Assembly: GCA_907163375.1 (NCBI GenBank)
Contig: CAJQUW010001866.1
Span: forward strand, 186,001 to 250,000
DNA from: Prostheceraeus crozeri
Lineage: Eukaryota > Platyhelminthes > Polycladida > Euryleptidae
Reading direction: 5' to 3'
Length of the DNA: 64,000 nt
The first letter of the stretch is position 1. Each line of letters opens with the position of its first letter. The notes under the pieces are model-generated. The model saw nothing but the letters and a program-made list of their open reading frames with translations. It had not been told where the DNA came from and made no database searches. Below are positions 10,168-20,091 of this stretch, piece by piece. Position numbers and translations under genes: made by a program.

Positions 10168-10492
10168 AGTTTATTTAGTAGATGAGTAATAAACCACATA
10201 AATCTGGGATTAAATTCGTTTTATTAGCCGATGTTGACAATCCGTATGTAACGGGTTTCCATACTTAGGAGCCGATAATATCCGACTCGTTCATTTAGCA
10301 ATGAGGCCTTTGGGGCCGCATTTACATGGCGGTTATAATGTTACGATGGACAACTTCTTTACCGAAAAAACATTAGCTGTTGATTGTCTTTCCCAAAGTA
10401 GGTATATAAGAGAGGTATGCAATCAAAGCATGATTTGTGGGGACATCTATGATATTACTTTTTCGCCAGCTCTTATAAGCAGTTTTATTTGA
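10168..10492 (+). pseudogene. piggyBac transposase fragment (DDE core)
   Basis: Two frames give NKPHKSGIKFVLLADVDN followed, after a stop and a shift, by HLHGGYNVTMDNFFTEKTLA. This is the part of a piggyBac DDE transposase around the second catalytic Asp (TMDNFF). It is short, shifted and inactive. A piggyBac C-terminal fragment of possibly the same family lies far away at 38.5-39.1 kb. Confidence 0.8.
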
Positions 10493-10947
10493 TATCTCAA
10501 TTGATAACAGAAGACTATTGAATTATTAAATGGAAGGGACTGAATAGCTATGTCAAAACTATGAAGCAGTGAAAAATCACATAGTTATCCGTAGACGTTT
10601 GGAAGACAAAAACATAGATGAAGTTCCATTTCTATGGTTAGAATGTCAGAGTTGATTTGGCATAGAAATTAAATGATTGCTAAGGTACTTAATAAACGAC
10701 AGTAAACCACTCATTTATCTACACATTGATGTGGGTGTTATATGATTGTTTTCCTATATTAATGCATTTGCCAACTTTTGCCCACTGAACATATTGTAAT
10801 CTTTGTCTGGAATCTATAAATACTTCATCTTCTTGTTGATAACCAGTTGTGCATGCATTCATTGATCAGTTTTAGATTTCAATTGACTAAAATGATCACT
10901 GAAATATTGATTGTCAGTTAGTGACAGGTCTAATGAAAATAAGGAAA
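10493..10947. other. AT-rich stretch without recognisable features
   Basis: No open frame, RNA or repeat was recognised here. Confidence 0.5.
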
Positions 10948-11432
10948 AATGATGAATGATGATCCTGCCTTAAGCTGCAGATGCTATGTATTAATTGCAT
11001 TTGAATATATTGAGCAATTAACACAATAGTTCCTCGGCTTCCGGCAAATCGCTGAAAAATAAAACTATATTCACAACAGAAAAATGGAAAGCAACACGAA
11101 ACATTCAGATGATGAATGATGCTCCTGCCTTAAGCTGCAGATACTTTGTATTAATTGCATTTGAATATATTGAGCAATTAACACAATAGTTCCTCGGCTT
11201 CCGGCAAATCGCTGAAAAATAAAACTATATTCACAACAGAAAAAAAGGAAATCAACACGAAACATTCAGATGATGAATGATGCTCCTGCCTTAAGCTGCA
11301 GATACTTTGTATTAATTGAATTCGAATATATTGAGCAATTAACACAATAGTTCCTCTGCTTCCGGCAAATCGCTGAAAACTAAAACTATATTCACGACAG
11401 AAAAATGGAAAGCAACACGAAACATTCGGAAG
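10948..11432. repeat. Tandem repeat, three copies of about 159 bp
   Basis: Three successive units begin GATGAATGATG(A/C)TCCTGCC at about 10,951, 11,111 and 11,272 and share TAAGCTGCAGAT, TTGAGCAATTAACACAATAG and CTTCCGGCAAATCGCTG. They differ at a few positions. The unit codes for nothing obvious. Confidence 0.9.
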
Positions 11433-11647
11433 CAAGTTAAAGCATTTGTGACATCGGACTCTGAATTAAGCAAACGTAGATTTGATTTTATCGGTTAGAA
11501 TATTATAGGCTGTATCAATTCACAAAAGGTCTTCCAACGAAATTTATATTATAAAGCTATATAAAATAAACCAACGTTTCTCCTTTGTTAATAGATACTT
11601 AACTAGTGCGCCGGCGTAATAAGTTTCCAATCCTACATTCAACAGTG

Positions 11648-11653
11648 TATAAT
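11648..11653 (+). repeat. Target-site duplication, left copy (TATAAT)
   Basis: TATAAT directly precedes the element's terminal AG. The same six bases follow its terminal CT at 34,882-34,887. Six-base duplications are the rule for Polintons. Confidence 0.82.
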
Positions 11654-14440
11654 AGTAGTAACAAAAGGTCCAGAATAAACACAGCGCGCCCCCCCCTCCC
11701 CCCCTACCCCTACCCCTACCCCTACCCCCCTACCCCTACCCCCCTCCTCTCTTCCTCCTCCTCCCTGTCCTGGGGTGTTGTGCCGCCCGGGTGGGCTTGG
11801 GTGCCGGCCTGGTGGACGTGGTGTGCCGGCCTGGTGGACGTGGTGTGCCGGCCTGGTGGACGTGGTGTCCATCGTCTTCCTCGTCAAAAATGGTCTCAAC
11901 AAGTTTTTCCACCCGGGGGGGGTTGGGTGGGAGGAAATCCAAAGTGTCGAAATTCGATGCGCCAGTGCTACCATCGTCTTCCTCGTCAAAAGTTAGGTCG
12001 ACAAGTTTTTCCCACCCTACCCCCCCCTACCCCCCCCCGGGAGAGCTAGCTGCTATCTCGGCTTCTAGTGGACGGATTTTGTTCGTTCGGGTTGCATTCG
12101 AAAGAGGATGAAAAACTAACCTATGACATTTTTTGGCGCGAGTCAATCCGATCAGCCGTTCAAAAGTTAGAGCGGTTACAAGATTTTAGGAAAGGTTGAA
12201 AAAATCCTAAGTGTCAGAGTGACTGTGTACGGTAAAAATGAAAATTTTTTTCCAAAGTGTCGAATTTCGATGCGCCAGTGCTGCCATCGTCTTTCTCGTC
12301 AAAAGTTAGGTCGACAAGTTTTTTCCCACCCTACCCCTACCCCCCTACCCCTACCCCTACCCCTACCCCTACCCCCCCCGGGAGAGCTAGCTGCTATCTC
12401 GGCTTCTAGTGGACGGATTTTGTTCGTTCGGGTTGCATTCGAAAGAGGATGAAAAACTAACCTATGACATTTTTTGGCGCGAGTCAATCCGATCAGCCGT
12501 TCAAAAGTTAGAGCGGTTACAAGATTTTAGGTCGGAGCTCACCTGAAAAAATCCTAAGTGTCAGAGTGACTGTGTACGGTAAAAATGAAAAATTTTTTCC
12601 AAAGTGTCGAATTTCGATGCGCCAGTGCTACCATCGTCTTTCTCGTCAAAAGTTAGGTCGACAAGTTTTTCCCACCCTACCCCCCTACCCCTACCCCTAC
12701 CCCTACCCCTACCCCCCCCCCCGGGAGAGCTAGCTGCTATCTCGGCTTCTAGTGGACGGATTTTGTCTTACAGCTACTCGTTTGAAAGAGGAGAAAAAAC
12801 TGCTCGACGACATTTTTTGGCGCGAGTCAATCCGATCAGCCGTTCAAAAGTTAGAGCGGTTACAAGATTTTAGGTCGGAGCTCACCTGAAAAAATCCTAA
12901 GTGTCAGAGTGACTGTGTACGGTAAAAATGAAAATTTTTTTTCCAAAGTGTCGAATTTCGATGCGCCAGTGCTACCATCGTCTTTCTCGTCAAAAGTTAG
13001 GTCGACAAGTTTTTCCCACCCTACCCCCCTACCCCTACCCCTACCCCCCCCCGGGAGAGCTAGCTGCTATCTCGGCTTCTAGTGGACGGATTTTGTTCGT
13101 TCGGGTTGCATTCGAAAGAGGATGAAAAACTAACCTATGACATTTTTTGGCGCGAGTCAATCCGATCAGCCGTTCAAAAGTTAGAGCGGTTACAAGATTT
13201 TAGGAAAGGTTGAAAAAATCCTAAGTGTCAGAGTGACTGTGTACGGTAAAAATGAAAAATTTTTTCCAAAGTGTCGAATTTCGATGCGCCAGTGCTACCA
13301 TCGTCTTTCTCGTCAAAAGTTAGGTCGACAAGCTTTTCCCACCCTACCCCTACCCCCCTACCCCTACCCCTACCCCTACCCCTACCTCTACCCCCCCCGG
13401 GAGAGCTAGCTGCTATCTCGGCTTCTAGTGGACGGATTTTGTCTTACAGCTACTCGTTTGAAAGAGGAGAAAAAACTGCTCGACGACATTTTTTGGCGCG
13501 AGTCAATCCGATCAGCCGTTCAAAAGTTAGAGCGGTTACAAGATTTTAGGTCGGAGCTCACCTGAAAAAATCCTAAGTGTCAGAGTGACTGTGTACGGTA
13601 AAAATGAAAATTTTTTTCCAAAGTGTCGAATTTCGATGCGCCAGTGCTACCATCGTCTTTCTCGTCAAAAGTTAGGTCGACAAGTTTTTCCCACCCTACC
13701 CCCCTACCCCTACCCCTACCCCCCCCCGGGAGAGCTAGCTGCTATCTCGGCTTCTAGTGGACGGATTTTGTTCGTTCGGGTTGCATTCGAAAGAGGATGA
13801 AAAACTAACCTATGACATTTTTTGGCGCGAGTCAATCCGATCAGCCGTTCAAAAGTTAGAGCGGTTACAAGATTTTAGGAAAGGTTGAAAAAATCCTAAG
13901 TGTCAGAGTGACTGTGTACGGTAAAAATGAAAAATTTTTTCCAAAGTGTCGAATTTCGATGCGCCAGTGCTACCATCGTCTTTCTCGTCAAAAGTTAGGT
14001 CGACAAGTTTTTCCCACCCTACCCCTACCCCCCTACCCCTACCCCTACCCCTACCCCCCCCCCGGGAGAGCTAGCTGCTATCTCGGCTTCTAGTGGACGG
14101 ATTTTGTCTTACAGCTACTCGTTTGAAAGAGGAGAAAAAACTGCTCGACGACATTTTTTGGCGCGAGTCAATCCGATCAGCCGTTCAAAAGTTAGAGCGG
14201 TTACAAGATTTTAGGTCGGAGCTCACCTGAAAAAATCCTAAGTGTCAGAGTGACTGTGTACGGTAAAAATGAAAAATTTTTTCCAAAGTGTCGAATTTCG
14301 ATGCGCCAGTGCTACCATCGTCTTTCTCGTCAAAAGTTAGGTCGACAAGTTTTTCCCACCCTACCCCCCTACCCCTACCCCTACCCCCCCCCCGGGAGAG
14401 CTAGCTGCTATCTCGGCTTCTAGTGGACGGATTTAGTCGT
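11654..14440 (+). repeat. Left subterminal array with CCCCTA tracts
   Basis: Eight units of about 330 bp each start with a C-rich tract of CCCTA/CCCCTA repeats and then CCGGGAGAGCTAGCTGCTAT (tract ends near 12,038, 12,378, 12,720, 13,052, 13,397, 13,726, 14,062 and 14,393). Two unit variants mostly alternate, marked by GTTCGTTCGGGTTGCATTCG or GTCTTACAGCTACTCGTTTG and by the tails AAAGGTTG or TCGGAGCTCACCTG. A 22-bp GTGCCGGCCTGGTGGACGTG motif is repeated three times near 11,800-11,870. The G-rich strand runs 5' to 3' toward the element end, as in a telomere. Confidence 0.93.
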
Positions 14441-14916
14441 GCCATAGCTCGTTTGAAAGCTAAGAGTGAGACAAATTCACTGAAAGAAACGGCTTGTTCC
14501 TATCTGTCTTCGTTTAGATGTGAGACGCCATTTAAGATTTTGGGACATTGGCGAAAAACGACAGAGTTAGAATTTGGGACGTTTTGGGCTGTAGCTTCAA
14601 AACGAAGCATCGGATTGGAAAACGGATTTCAGATTTGGAATCAGCGTGAAATTCTCTATCTGTACGGTGAGTTTCAAGTCAATCGGAGATTTTGATGTCA
14701 ATCGGAGAGAAAAATTTTCAACATTTTTCGAAAAAACGACAGAGTTAGAATTTTTGCGATGGCTGCCTACTGTGGAGCCAAAACGAAGCATCGGATGGGA
14801 AAACGGAGGCTAGATTTGGATTCAGCGTCAAATTCTACGTGGATATGGTGTATTTCCAGCTCAATCGAACCTCCAGAATCGATGATAGACGGGTTTTCAG
14901 TGTTTGGATGATGGGT
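14441..14916 (+). repeat. Inner subterminal repeat block
   Basis: Diverged repeats of about 150-180 bp share CGACAGAGTTAGAATTT, CAAAACGAAGCATCGGAT and TCAAGTCAATCGGAGA. The same block occurs mirrored at about 31,600-32,070 and in the second element at about 63,000-63,780. Confidence 0.8.
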
Positions 14917-14951
14917 ATTACGTCATCAGCTGATCGCAACACACTATATAA
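14917..14951 (+). promoter_or_regulatory. Promoter: CRE-like site, E-box, TATA box
   Basis: ATTACGTCAT (14,917-14,926), CAGCTG (14,927-14,932) and TATATAA (14,945-14,951) lie in a row, pointing inward to the spliced coiled-coil gene. The block is conserved in the mirror copy and in the second element while neighbouring sequence differs, which argues for function. Confidence 0.7.
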
Positions 14952-14974
14952 GCTGGGAACCGAGAGAGACTTGT

Positions 14975-15654
14975 CATTAAGACGAGAGCGATTGTCAGAG
15001 GTAGGTCGTCTCTCTGAGCTCCGATGATAGCTTCGGACATTCCAAATCCCGAGTTTCTGAAAGAAACCGACTTAGAAAATTTCATTGCTGATATCAGCTA
15101 AGGCGTCAGACTTAGAGGTTAGCCAGGAGATGGCCTTCGTCTCCAGGCCATAAAAGACTCCAAAATTTTAAAGGCTCGTAACTTTGCTTCTACAAGTCCG
15201 TTTGACTTGATTTAAAAAAGGTTCGGTCGCTATTGACCTGCCCTAAGTGATAGACTACTTATAAAATTTCATAAGTAGTACTAAAAAGTTGAAAAATTTA
15301 AATTCACTAGTTTTGGAGGTTTTCTGGGGTTTTCGACCCTGCTGAATTCAACTAAGGCATTTATAATGTTGTACGAGGCGAGCTTCAGCTCGAGACTTGT
15401 TTCCTGATGTAAATAACTCCACCGATTTTCATGTCAAAATCGGGGTCCGAATACCAACACAGTGATATGACGCACGCTCTGTCCGTCGGAGGTTGGATTT
15501 GTGGGCCGAGGCCTTGGAGTTGGGATAAGATCCCCTCTGAGTAATGCCTGTAACGGATTCATCAGCTTAACTTGTCTATCCTCGACGACTACATGTAAGA
15601 CAATATCATTTCGTTTGCTAACAAGCGACTTTGTTTTTCTTGCAGTTTCACGTT
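14975..15654 (+). other. 5' leader with one intron
   Basis: A long non-coding leader lies between the TATA box and the ATG at 15,655. A likely 51-nt intron (GTAAGA at 15,595 to TTGCAG at 15,645) ends nine bases before the ATG. Confidence 0.55.
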
Positions 15655-16871
15655 ATGACTACCTCGAAAAATGTACGATTCCTCGTGGGGAAATGCTCCT
15701 GTGGGAGAATTGCTCGCGGAACTGAATTGAAAAAGCATGTTGCGGCGTTTGATGGACATGAGAAGCGTGTGTTGAAGAGAGTGTGCGTAGTTGAGCGTGT
15801 TGAGTGTGGGAAGGATGAGGCGGCGGAGGATTTTTATAAAAAGCATAAAGAGTGTGAGTCGGGGAAGATTACGGATAGCGATTTTAAGGCGTGGTTTGAG
15901 GGTTTGTTGTTGGAGGATGAAGAGAATGAGGCGGTGAAGACAATTGAGGCTGCGGTTGAGAAAGAGACTGAAGAGAGGGTAATTAAGAAAGCGCCTGTAG
16001 TGCCTGTAGTGAGGGTGATTGAGAAAGTACCTGTAGCGCCTGTAGTGACTGATGCAGACCTCGATCGCGATCTCGCTATGAGCGAGATGAGTAGTGAAGA
16101 GGAAGAGAGCGAGGTGAGGGGTGTTGTAATGCAGAAGAAGAAGAGTATTGTTGAAGAGCGGGACGCGACGATGAGGAGGCTTTTCGGTGACAAGGTTACC
16201 TTAGGAAAGCCAAAAGCCTCCTCATCGCCTCAGAAAGATCAGAGGTCGAGTGATTGCTTTGAATACAATCAGATGAAGGATCGAATGAGTGCGATGGAGA
16301 ATACGAATAAGAGAGTGCTGGCGGAGAATGAGTTGTTGAAAGGGAAAGTGAGTGCGATAAAGCAGATGAAAGAGGAGATGGTGATGATGATGGAGGCGGA
16401 GAAGCGTTGGTCTGAGGAAAAGAAAGAGATGATGGCGAAGGTGTCTGAGTGTGATGAGTTGAAGCGTGTTTTGAAGAAGCAGAAGGCTGAATGTGAGAGA
16501 TTGAGAGTGATTGCGAAGGATGTGGATGAAGTGAGGGCGATAAATGAGAAGTTGGGGAGTGAATGTGAGAGAATGAGTGGTTTGTTGAAGAGAGGAGTGA
16601 AGAGGAGCTATGAGGTACACCTCCCCCTCTACGAGAACGACATCTGCGACGTGCCCACTATGACAGATGACCCTGATATAACGCAAATGTGCTACGAGGG
16701 GGAGGGGGTGAAGTGTCTCCATTTAAATTTGAAAATAGACGGACAATTGGAGGACTTCATCGTCAGAAAAGTGAAAAAGAAGAAGCCGAGTAAGTTACTT
16801 TAAAATATATTTTCTAATTCTAATCTAATTCAATTTCCTTTCTATTTTCAGAGTTTTTACAAAATTCTTGA
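15655..16871 (+). CDS. Zinc-binding coiled-coil protein, left-arm copy
   Basis: The ATG at 15,655 opens a protein of about 380 residues. It has a Cys/His N-terminus (KCSCGRIARG, later HKECE), an acidic, Ser- and Val-rich middle with APVVPVV repeats, a long charged coiled coil (KQMKEEMVMMMEAEKR...RVLKKQKAECERLR), and a C-terminal module with MCYEGEGVKCLHLNL. An intron at 16,790-16,851 (GTAAGT...TTTCAG) replaces the unspliced C-terminus and gives a stop at 16,871. A homologue with an intron in the equivalent place is found at 60,651-61,823. It is the gene nearest the terminal repeats in both elements. Function is unknown; DNA-end binding or a structural role would be guesses. Confidence 0.8.
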
Positions 16872-16880
16872 GTCGACCCA

Positions 16881-17225
16881 CTAACCTAATCCCGTGAACG
16901 AACCATAGGTCCTCTTAAGGGCCCCTTCTAATGTAGCTAAAGTGGTCCCAAGCCCACGACATGCTTTCAAGCATGGATACAGAGGGGAAGGTAACAATGC
17001 AAATGAAGTTCGGTGTAATACTTCCTTTCGACGGGCGTTCCTGTATAGGACGGCGGTGAAACCCATAGCTATGTATACCGCAAGGGACATTCGGCAATGG
17101 TCAATCTTGTTAAACCTCTCTGCGTCATGTTTGCAAGTGATTGCCTCTGTCTCAACGTAGTATGCATTCGCGCCAGGGCGACATTTAGCCAACTGTCGAA
17201 GGTTGCCTAAAACTTTCCATTGCAT
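16881..17225 (-). CDS. Conserved hypothetical ORF, 114 residues
   Basis: This minus-strand frame (QLAKCRPGANAYYVETEAI, CRMSLAVYIAMGF) is recognisable in all three copies in the window, though the second element's copy (60,269-60,508) changes frame near its end. In the mirror copy one substitution creates a stop just after the start. No known family was recognised; it may be an exon of a longer gene or a decaying gene. Confidence 0.4.
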   Translation of the reverse strand: MQWKVLGNLRQLAKCRPGANAYYVETEAITCKHDAERFNKIDHCRMSLAVYIAMGFTAVLYRNARRKEVLHRTSFALLPSPLYPCLKACRGLGTTLATLEGALKRTYGSFTGLG

Positions 17226-17246
17226 ACGTTATGAGAACCATGAGTT

Positions 17247-17447
17247 CTACCTGTCTCTATCAATGAGACGAATTGATGAATGGAATGAAATGGGAGGACA
17301 CTCACGCGCCACACGCAACATAACACACTTCTCTCTTCCGTAGTCTAACAAGCTCTTTACACATGGATCGCAGTCGATTGCTATCCCTGTATCAGAAGTG
17401 TAAGCTATCTTAATTTTATCTAACACTATTTCACCTACCATTATCAT
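17247..17447 (-). CDS. Conserved hypothetical ORF, 66 residues
   Basis: It encodes MIMVGEIVLDKIKIAYTSDT and CDPCVKSLLDYGREKCVMLR. It is almost the same in the second element (60,050-60,247), with only a few changes at the start, which suggests coding constraint. Function is unknown. Confidence 0.45.
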   Translation of the reverse strand: MIMVGEIVLDKIKIAYTSDTGIAIDCDPCVKSLLDYGREKCVMLRVARECPPISFHSSIRLIDRDR

Positions 17448-17591
17448 CCATATGAAATGTTATAAGAATTGCAAGTTAAACTAAGTGTGCTACTATTTCC
17501 AAATGAAAAAGTATACATGGTTAAATCATCCACTGAAGCCCCATTCAAGTAAGTCAGTATGAAAGCAAAGATAATATGAAATAAAAATTTA

Positions 17592-17807
17592 TTATGGCAT
17601 GTATTTCAAAAGGTCTTCATCGTCAATATCATCCCAGAGTCTGGCTTCACATAGATCACAAAAACAGTTCACTTGCTTCAATCGTTCTTCTACCGCGAGC
17701 CTCACTTTGTCGATGTACTCCCACTCCGCTATAGTTCGTGGCTGGGAGTTAGGGGTGTACCATTCCCATAATTGGTGGAGGAATTTGGTGCTGGCGGTCT
17801 CCATCAC
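17592..17807 (-). pseudogene. C-terminal half of a conserved small protein
   Basis: The 71 codons (STKFLHQLWEWYTPNSQ... WDDIDDEDLLKYMP) match the second half of a 148-residue protein of the second element (59,456-59,902). The N-terminal half is missing: homology starts at the equivalent of about 17,807, and repeats follow. This is one of the breakpoints between the shared right end and the sequence peculiar to the palindrome. Confidence 0.65.
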
Positions 17808-18420
17808 TATTCGTGAGTGTCGTTAGAAAGTGTATCATGGTTTGTAAAAGTTTTACTGCAACACAGGTTGATGTATAGTTAGAAAAGTTTGATCATCAAC
17901 GTTGTATTCGTAAGTCTAGTCAGAAACTTTATCATGTTGTACAAAAGTTTTATTGCAACACAGGTTGATGTATAGTTAGAAAGTTTGATCATTAACGTTT
18001 TATTTGTAAGTCTAGTCAGAAAGTGCATCATGGTTTGCAAAGTTAGTGTAGTCAAATAATTTTACTGTGACACCCGTTTGAGAAAGTAAAGTCTGATCAT
18101 CGAAGTTGTATTCGTGAGTGTCGTTAGAAAGTGTATCATTGTTTGTAAAAGTTTTACTGCAACACAGGTTGATGTATAGTTAGAAAAGTTTGATCATGAC
18201 GTTTTATGAAACACACATGTCATGAAATGTAAGCGTTAGTGTAGTCAAATAATTTACCGCGACGCACGTTTGTGAAAATAAAGTTTGATCATTGACGTTA
18301 TATGATTGACCGAACTCATCACAGCACTAGAAAGTTTTAGAAGGTTTTATTTACTGCACAGTGTAGATTGTCTTGTAACTTACTTTCACAGCGTTAGAAA
18401 GTTTTATTGGAGACAGTTGC
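17808..18420. repeat. Degenerate tandem repeats, left arm
   Basis: Units of roughly 110-130 bp recur, with GTTAGAAAGTGTATCATGGT, GTTTTACTGCAACACAGGTT and AAGTTTGATCAT. They lie between the truncated small gene and the RING/exonuclease genes. Confidence 0.75.
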
Positions 18421-19135
18421 CAAATGTTTCCCTATTAGAAATTCAAACTTCATGACTGTTAGATTAGCTTCATCAGGTTTAGTAAAAGCAGTTTTCTACT
18501 GCAGTAAGACTGCGAGTTTAGAATGTTATATGAAAACAGTGTCCATCACAGCGCTAGAAAGTTTTACTGCGCTGTGTAGATTGTTTCACACAAGGTCTTA
18601 TAGTCAGCGTTGAATGTTTTATAAAACCAGATGTTGTCACACACGTTGAGTGTATGAGAGCTAGTTCCATGACATTGAATCGCATGGATTGTAAAGTTCA
18701 TAATCCAAGGCTAGGCTCCTGTACGGTTGGATTTAGGGTTTTATATTACATGCGTTAACCGTTCGTGTAGAATATGTGAAGCAGATGTTCGCTTAAATGC
18801 AAATGTTGAAATAAGTTTTGTAAGAAGTCTTTGACAGGTTGTTGTGAAACGTAGCGAACGTTGAAGAAATGTTTCTGCAGTCACACTCGTTAGCGTGCCA
18901 GCTTTACTAAATGTATTCTATTCTCCAATGAGAATTGTTGTCTAATGAGAATCAAGCCTTCCACAGTGAGAATCATTCCATCGTTGAATCATACAAGTGA
19001 TGGACGCACATTCTCTCTTTGGGATATCATTTTCAAAGTGAATGGGCTATATTATGGTCAGCACAAGGATAACAAAATAGTCTCTCTCGATATACACTGA
19101 ATCCATCCTATATATTCCAAAGCCACCCAACGTAG
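18421..19135. other. Probable upstream region of the RING-like gene
   Basis: No strong coding signal. It contains AGAATTGTTGTCTAATGAGA and GAGAATCATTCC near-repeats at 18,930-18,980. Confidence 0.35.
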
Positions 19136-19390
19136 ATGACATTATTGACTTCCTTAACGGGGGTGGTACGAAGCGCAAGTCGGACAATAATGCTACCTCC
19201 AAACGCAAGTCAAGGAAAGAGAATTGCTAATCCTTTCCTAACTCTACCCTATGACAATTCGCTTATGTGCTTTGAGTGTCGTAGACGTGGTCTTATTAGA
19301 TACATTTTACTTCTTCGTTGCCATCATATCATTTGTGTATTTTGTCGTGAAAAGCATCGATGTAATTCTTCATTTTGTAATATGTTATAG
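19136..19390 (+). CDS. Small RING-like zinc-finger protein
   Basis: The C-terminal half reads MCFECRRRGLIRYILLLRC followed by HHIICVFCREKHRCNSSFC. The spacing C-x2-C, C-x-H, C-x2-C and a last C pair resembles a C3HC4 RING finger, a fold used by E3 ubiquitin ligases. The frame upstream differs between arms by one G in a homopolymer (five in the left arm, six in the right), so the start is uncertain and an internal ATG (VRSASRT) may be used. It is followed 52 bp later by the exonuclease-like gene. Confidence 0.5.
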   Translation: MTLLTSLTGVVRSASRTIMLPPNASQGKRIANPFLTLPYDNSLMCFECRRRGLIRYILLLRCHHIICVFCREKHRCNSSFCNML

Positions 19391-19442
19391 AACGCTTCCT
19401 TAGATGTGTAAATTTCCGTTTTAGGCTTCTATCATCATTTTT

Positions 19443-19973
19443 ATGGATTGTGAGGGTGAACCTGTACAGGAGCTCAGTGCTATTGCTATGAACAATTGGA
19501 CATATCAGATTGTTAGTGTCTATCATCAACATGCCAACTGCGATCCCAATGTTGATCAATGGGCGAGAAAACACATTCATGGACTTAATCTGAAATATTT
19601 GCAAGACTATGGCTTTTCTTGTGAGAGTGCTCTTCTTATTGACTTTAAACGATGGTTAGCTGCTTTCAATGTTATACGCATCTTTTGTATTAATCCTGGT
19701 AAGGAGAGGAAAGTATTTCCCAATCTAATCATTGATGATATTTTGCTCCCGCCTTGGGATAGTAGAGTGAATCAACATTATCATGAAGTCACGAAACGTT
19801 TTAAGGATTTGTGTGTTCCTATTTTGTCTGTTCGTTGTAGTAGCTACGTTCATAACCAATGCTTCTTTCCTCCTTACCTCAACACTGCCAAAGTCCTGTA
19901 TGGTTATCATTGCTCGCTGTATGATAGTTACCAGCTGTGTCTATTTTATCTCTTTCAAACCATTGATTTATAA
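19443..19973 (+). CDS. DEDDh 3'-5' exonuclease-like protein
   Basis: The 176-residue frame begins MDCEGEPVQELSAI, an ExoI-type D-x-E motif followed by the usual V-x-E-x-x-x-I strand. HIHGLN and DFKRWLAAFNVIRIFCINP follow in the middle, and near the end HCSLYDSYQL gives the H-x4-D ExoIII motif. This order fits DEDDh exonucleases, which remove 3' nucleotides. The middle catalytic Asp is not obvious (NP where D is usual), so activity is uncertain. A TTTTAG just upstream could be a splice acceptor, so the real start may lie in an earlier exon. Both arms carry the same protein. Confidence 0.55.
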   Translation: MDCEGEPVQELSAIAMNNWTYQIVSVYHQHANCDPNVDQWARKHIHGLNLKYLQDYGFSCESALLIDFKRWLAAFNVIRIFCINPGKERKVFPNLIIDDILLPPWDSRVNQHYHEVTKRFKDLCVPILSVRCSSYVHNQCFFPPYLNTAKVLYGYHCSLYDSYQLCLFYLFQTIDL

Positions 19974-20091
19974 TGCATGCTTGTTACCGTTATTCAATAA
20001 ATGTTACTATGAGAAGAGTTATTGTTTTCATGCAATGAATGGGTTAGATAAAGGGCGATCATGTCTTTCTCAAACGACTGTGGAACATTGA

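Noticed and set aside
11606-14093. Many Pro/Tyr/Leu-rich or Gly/Arg-rich ORFs in the subterminal arrays
   Set aside because: They are translations of CCCCTA/TAGGGG tracts and repeat units, recur in every unit and change with tract length.
11654-14440. Interstitial telomere or chromosome-fusion scar
   Set aside because: The TAGGGG tracts are short and embedded in complex 330-bp units inside an element with its own ends; they are not long pure telomere arrays.
16222-16722. His/Leu-rich 166-codon minus-strand ORF (and mirror at 29,790)
   Set aside because: It is antisense to the coiled-coil gene, and its composition follows from GAG/AAG codons read backward.
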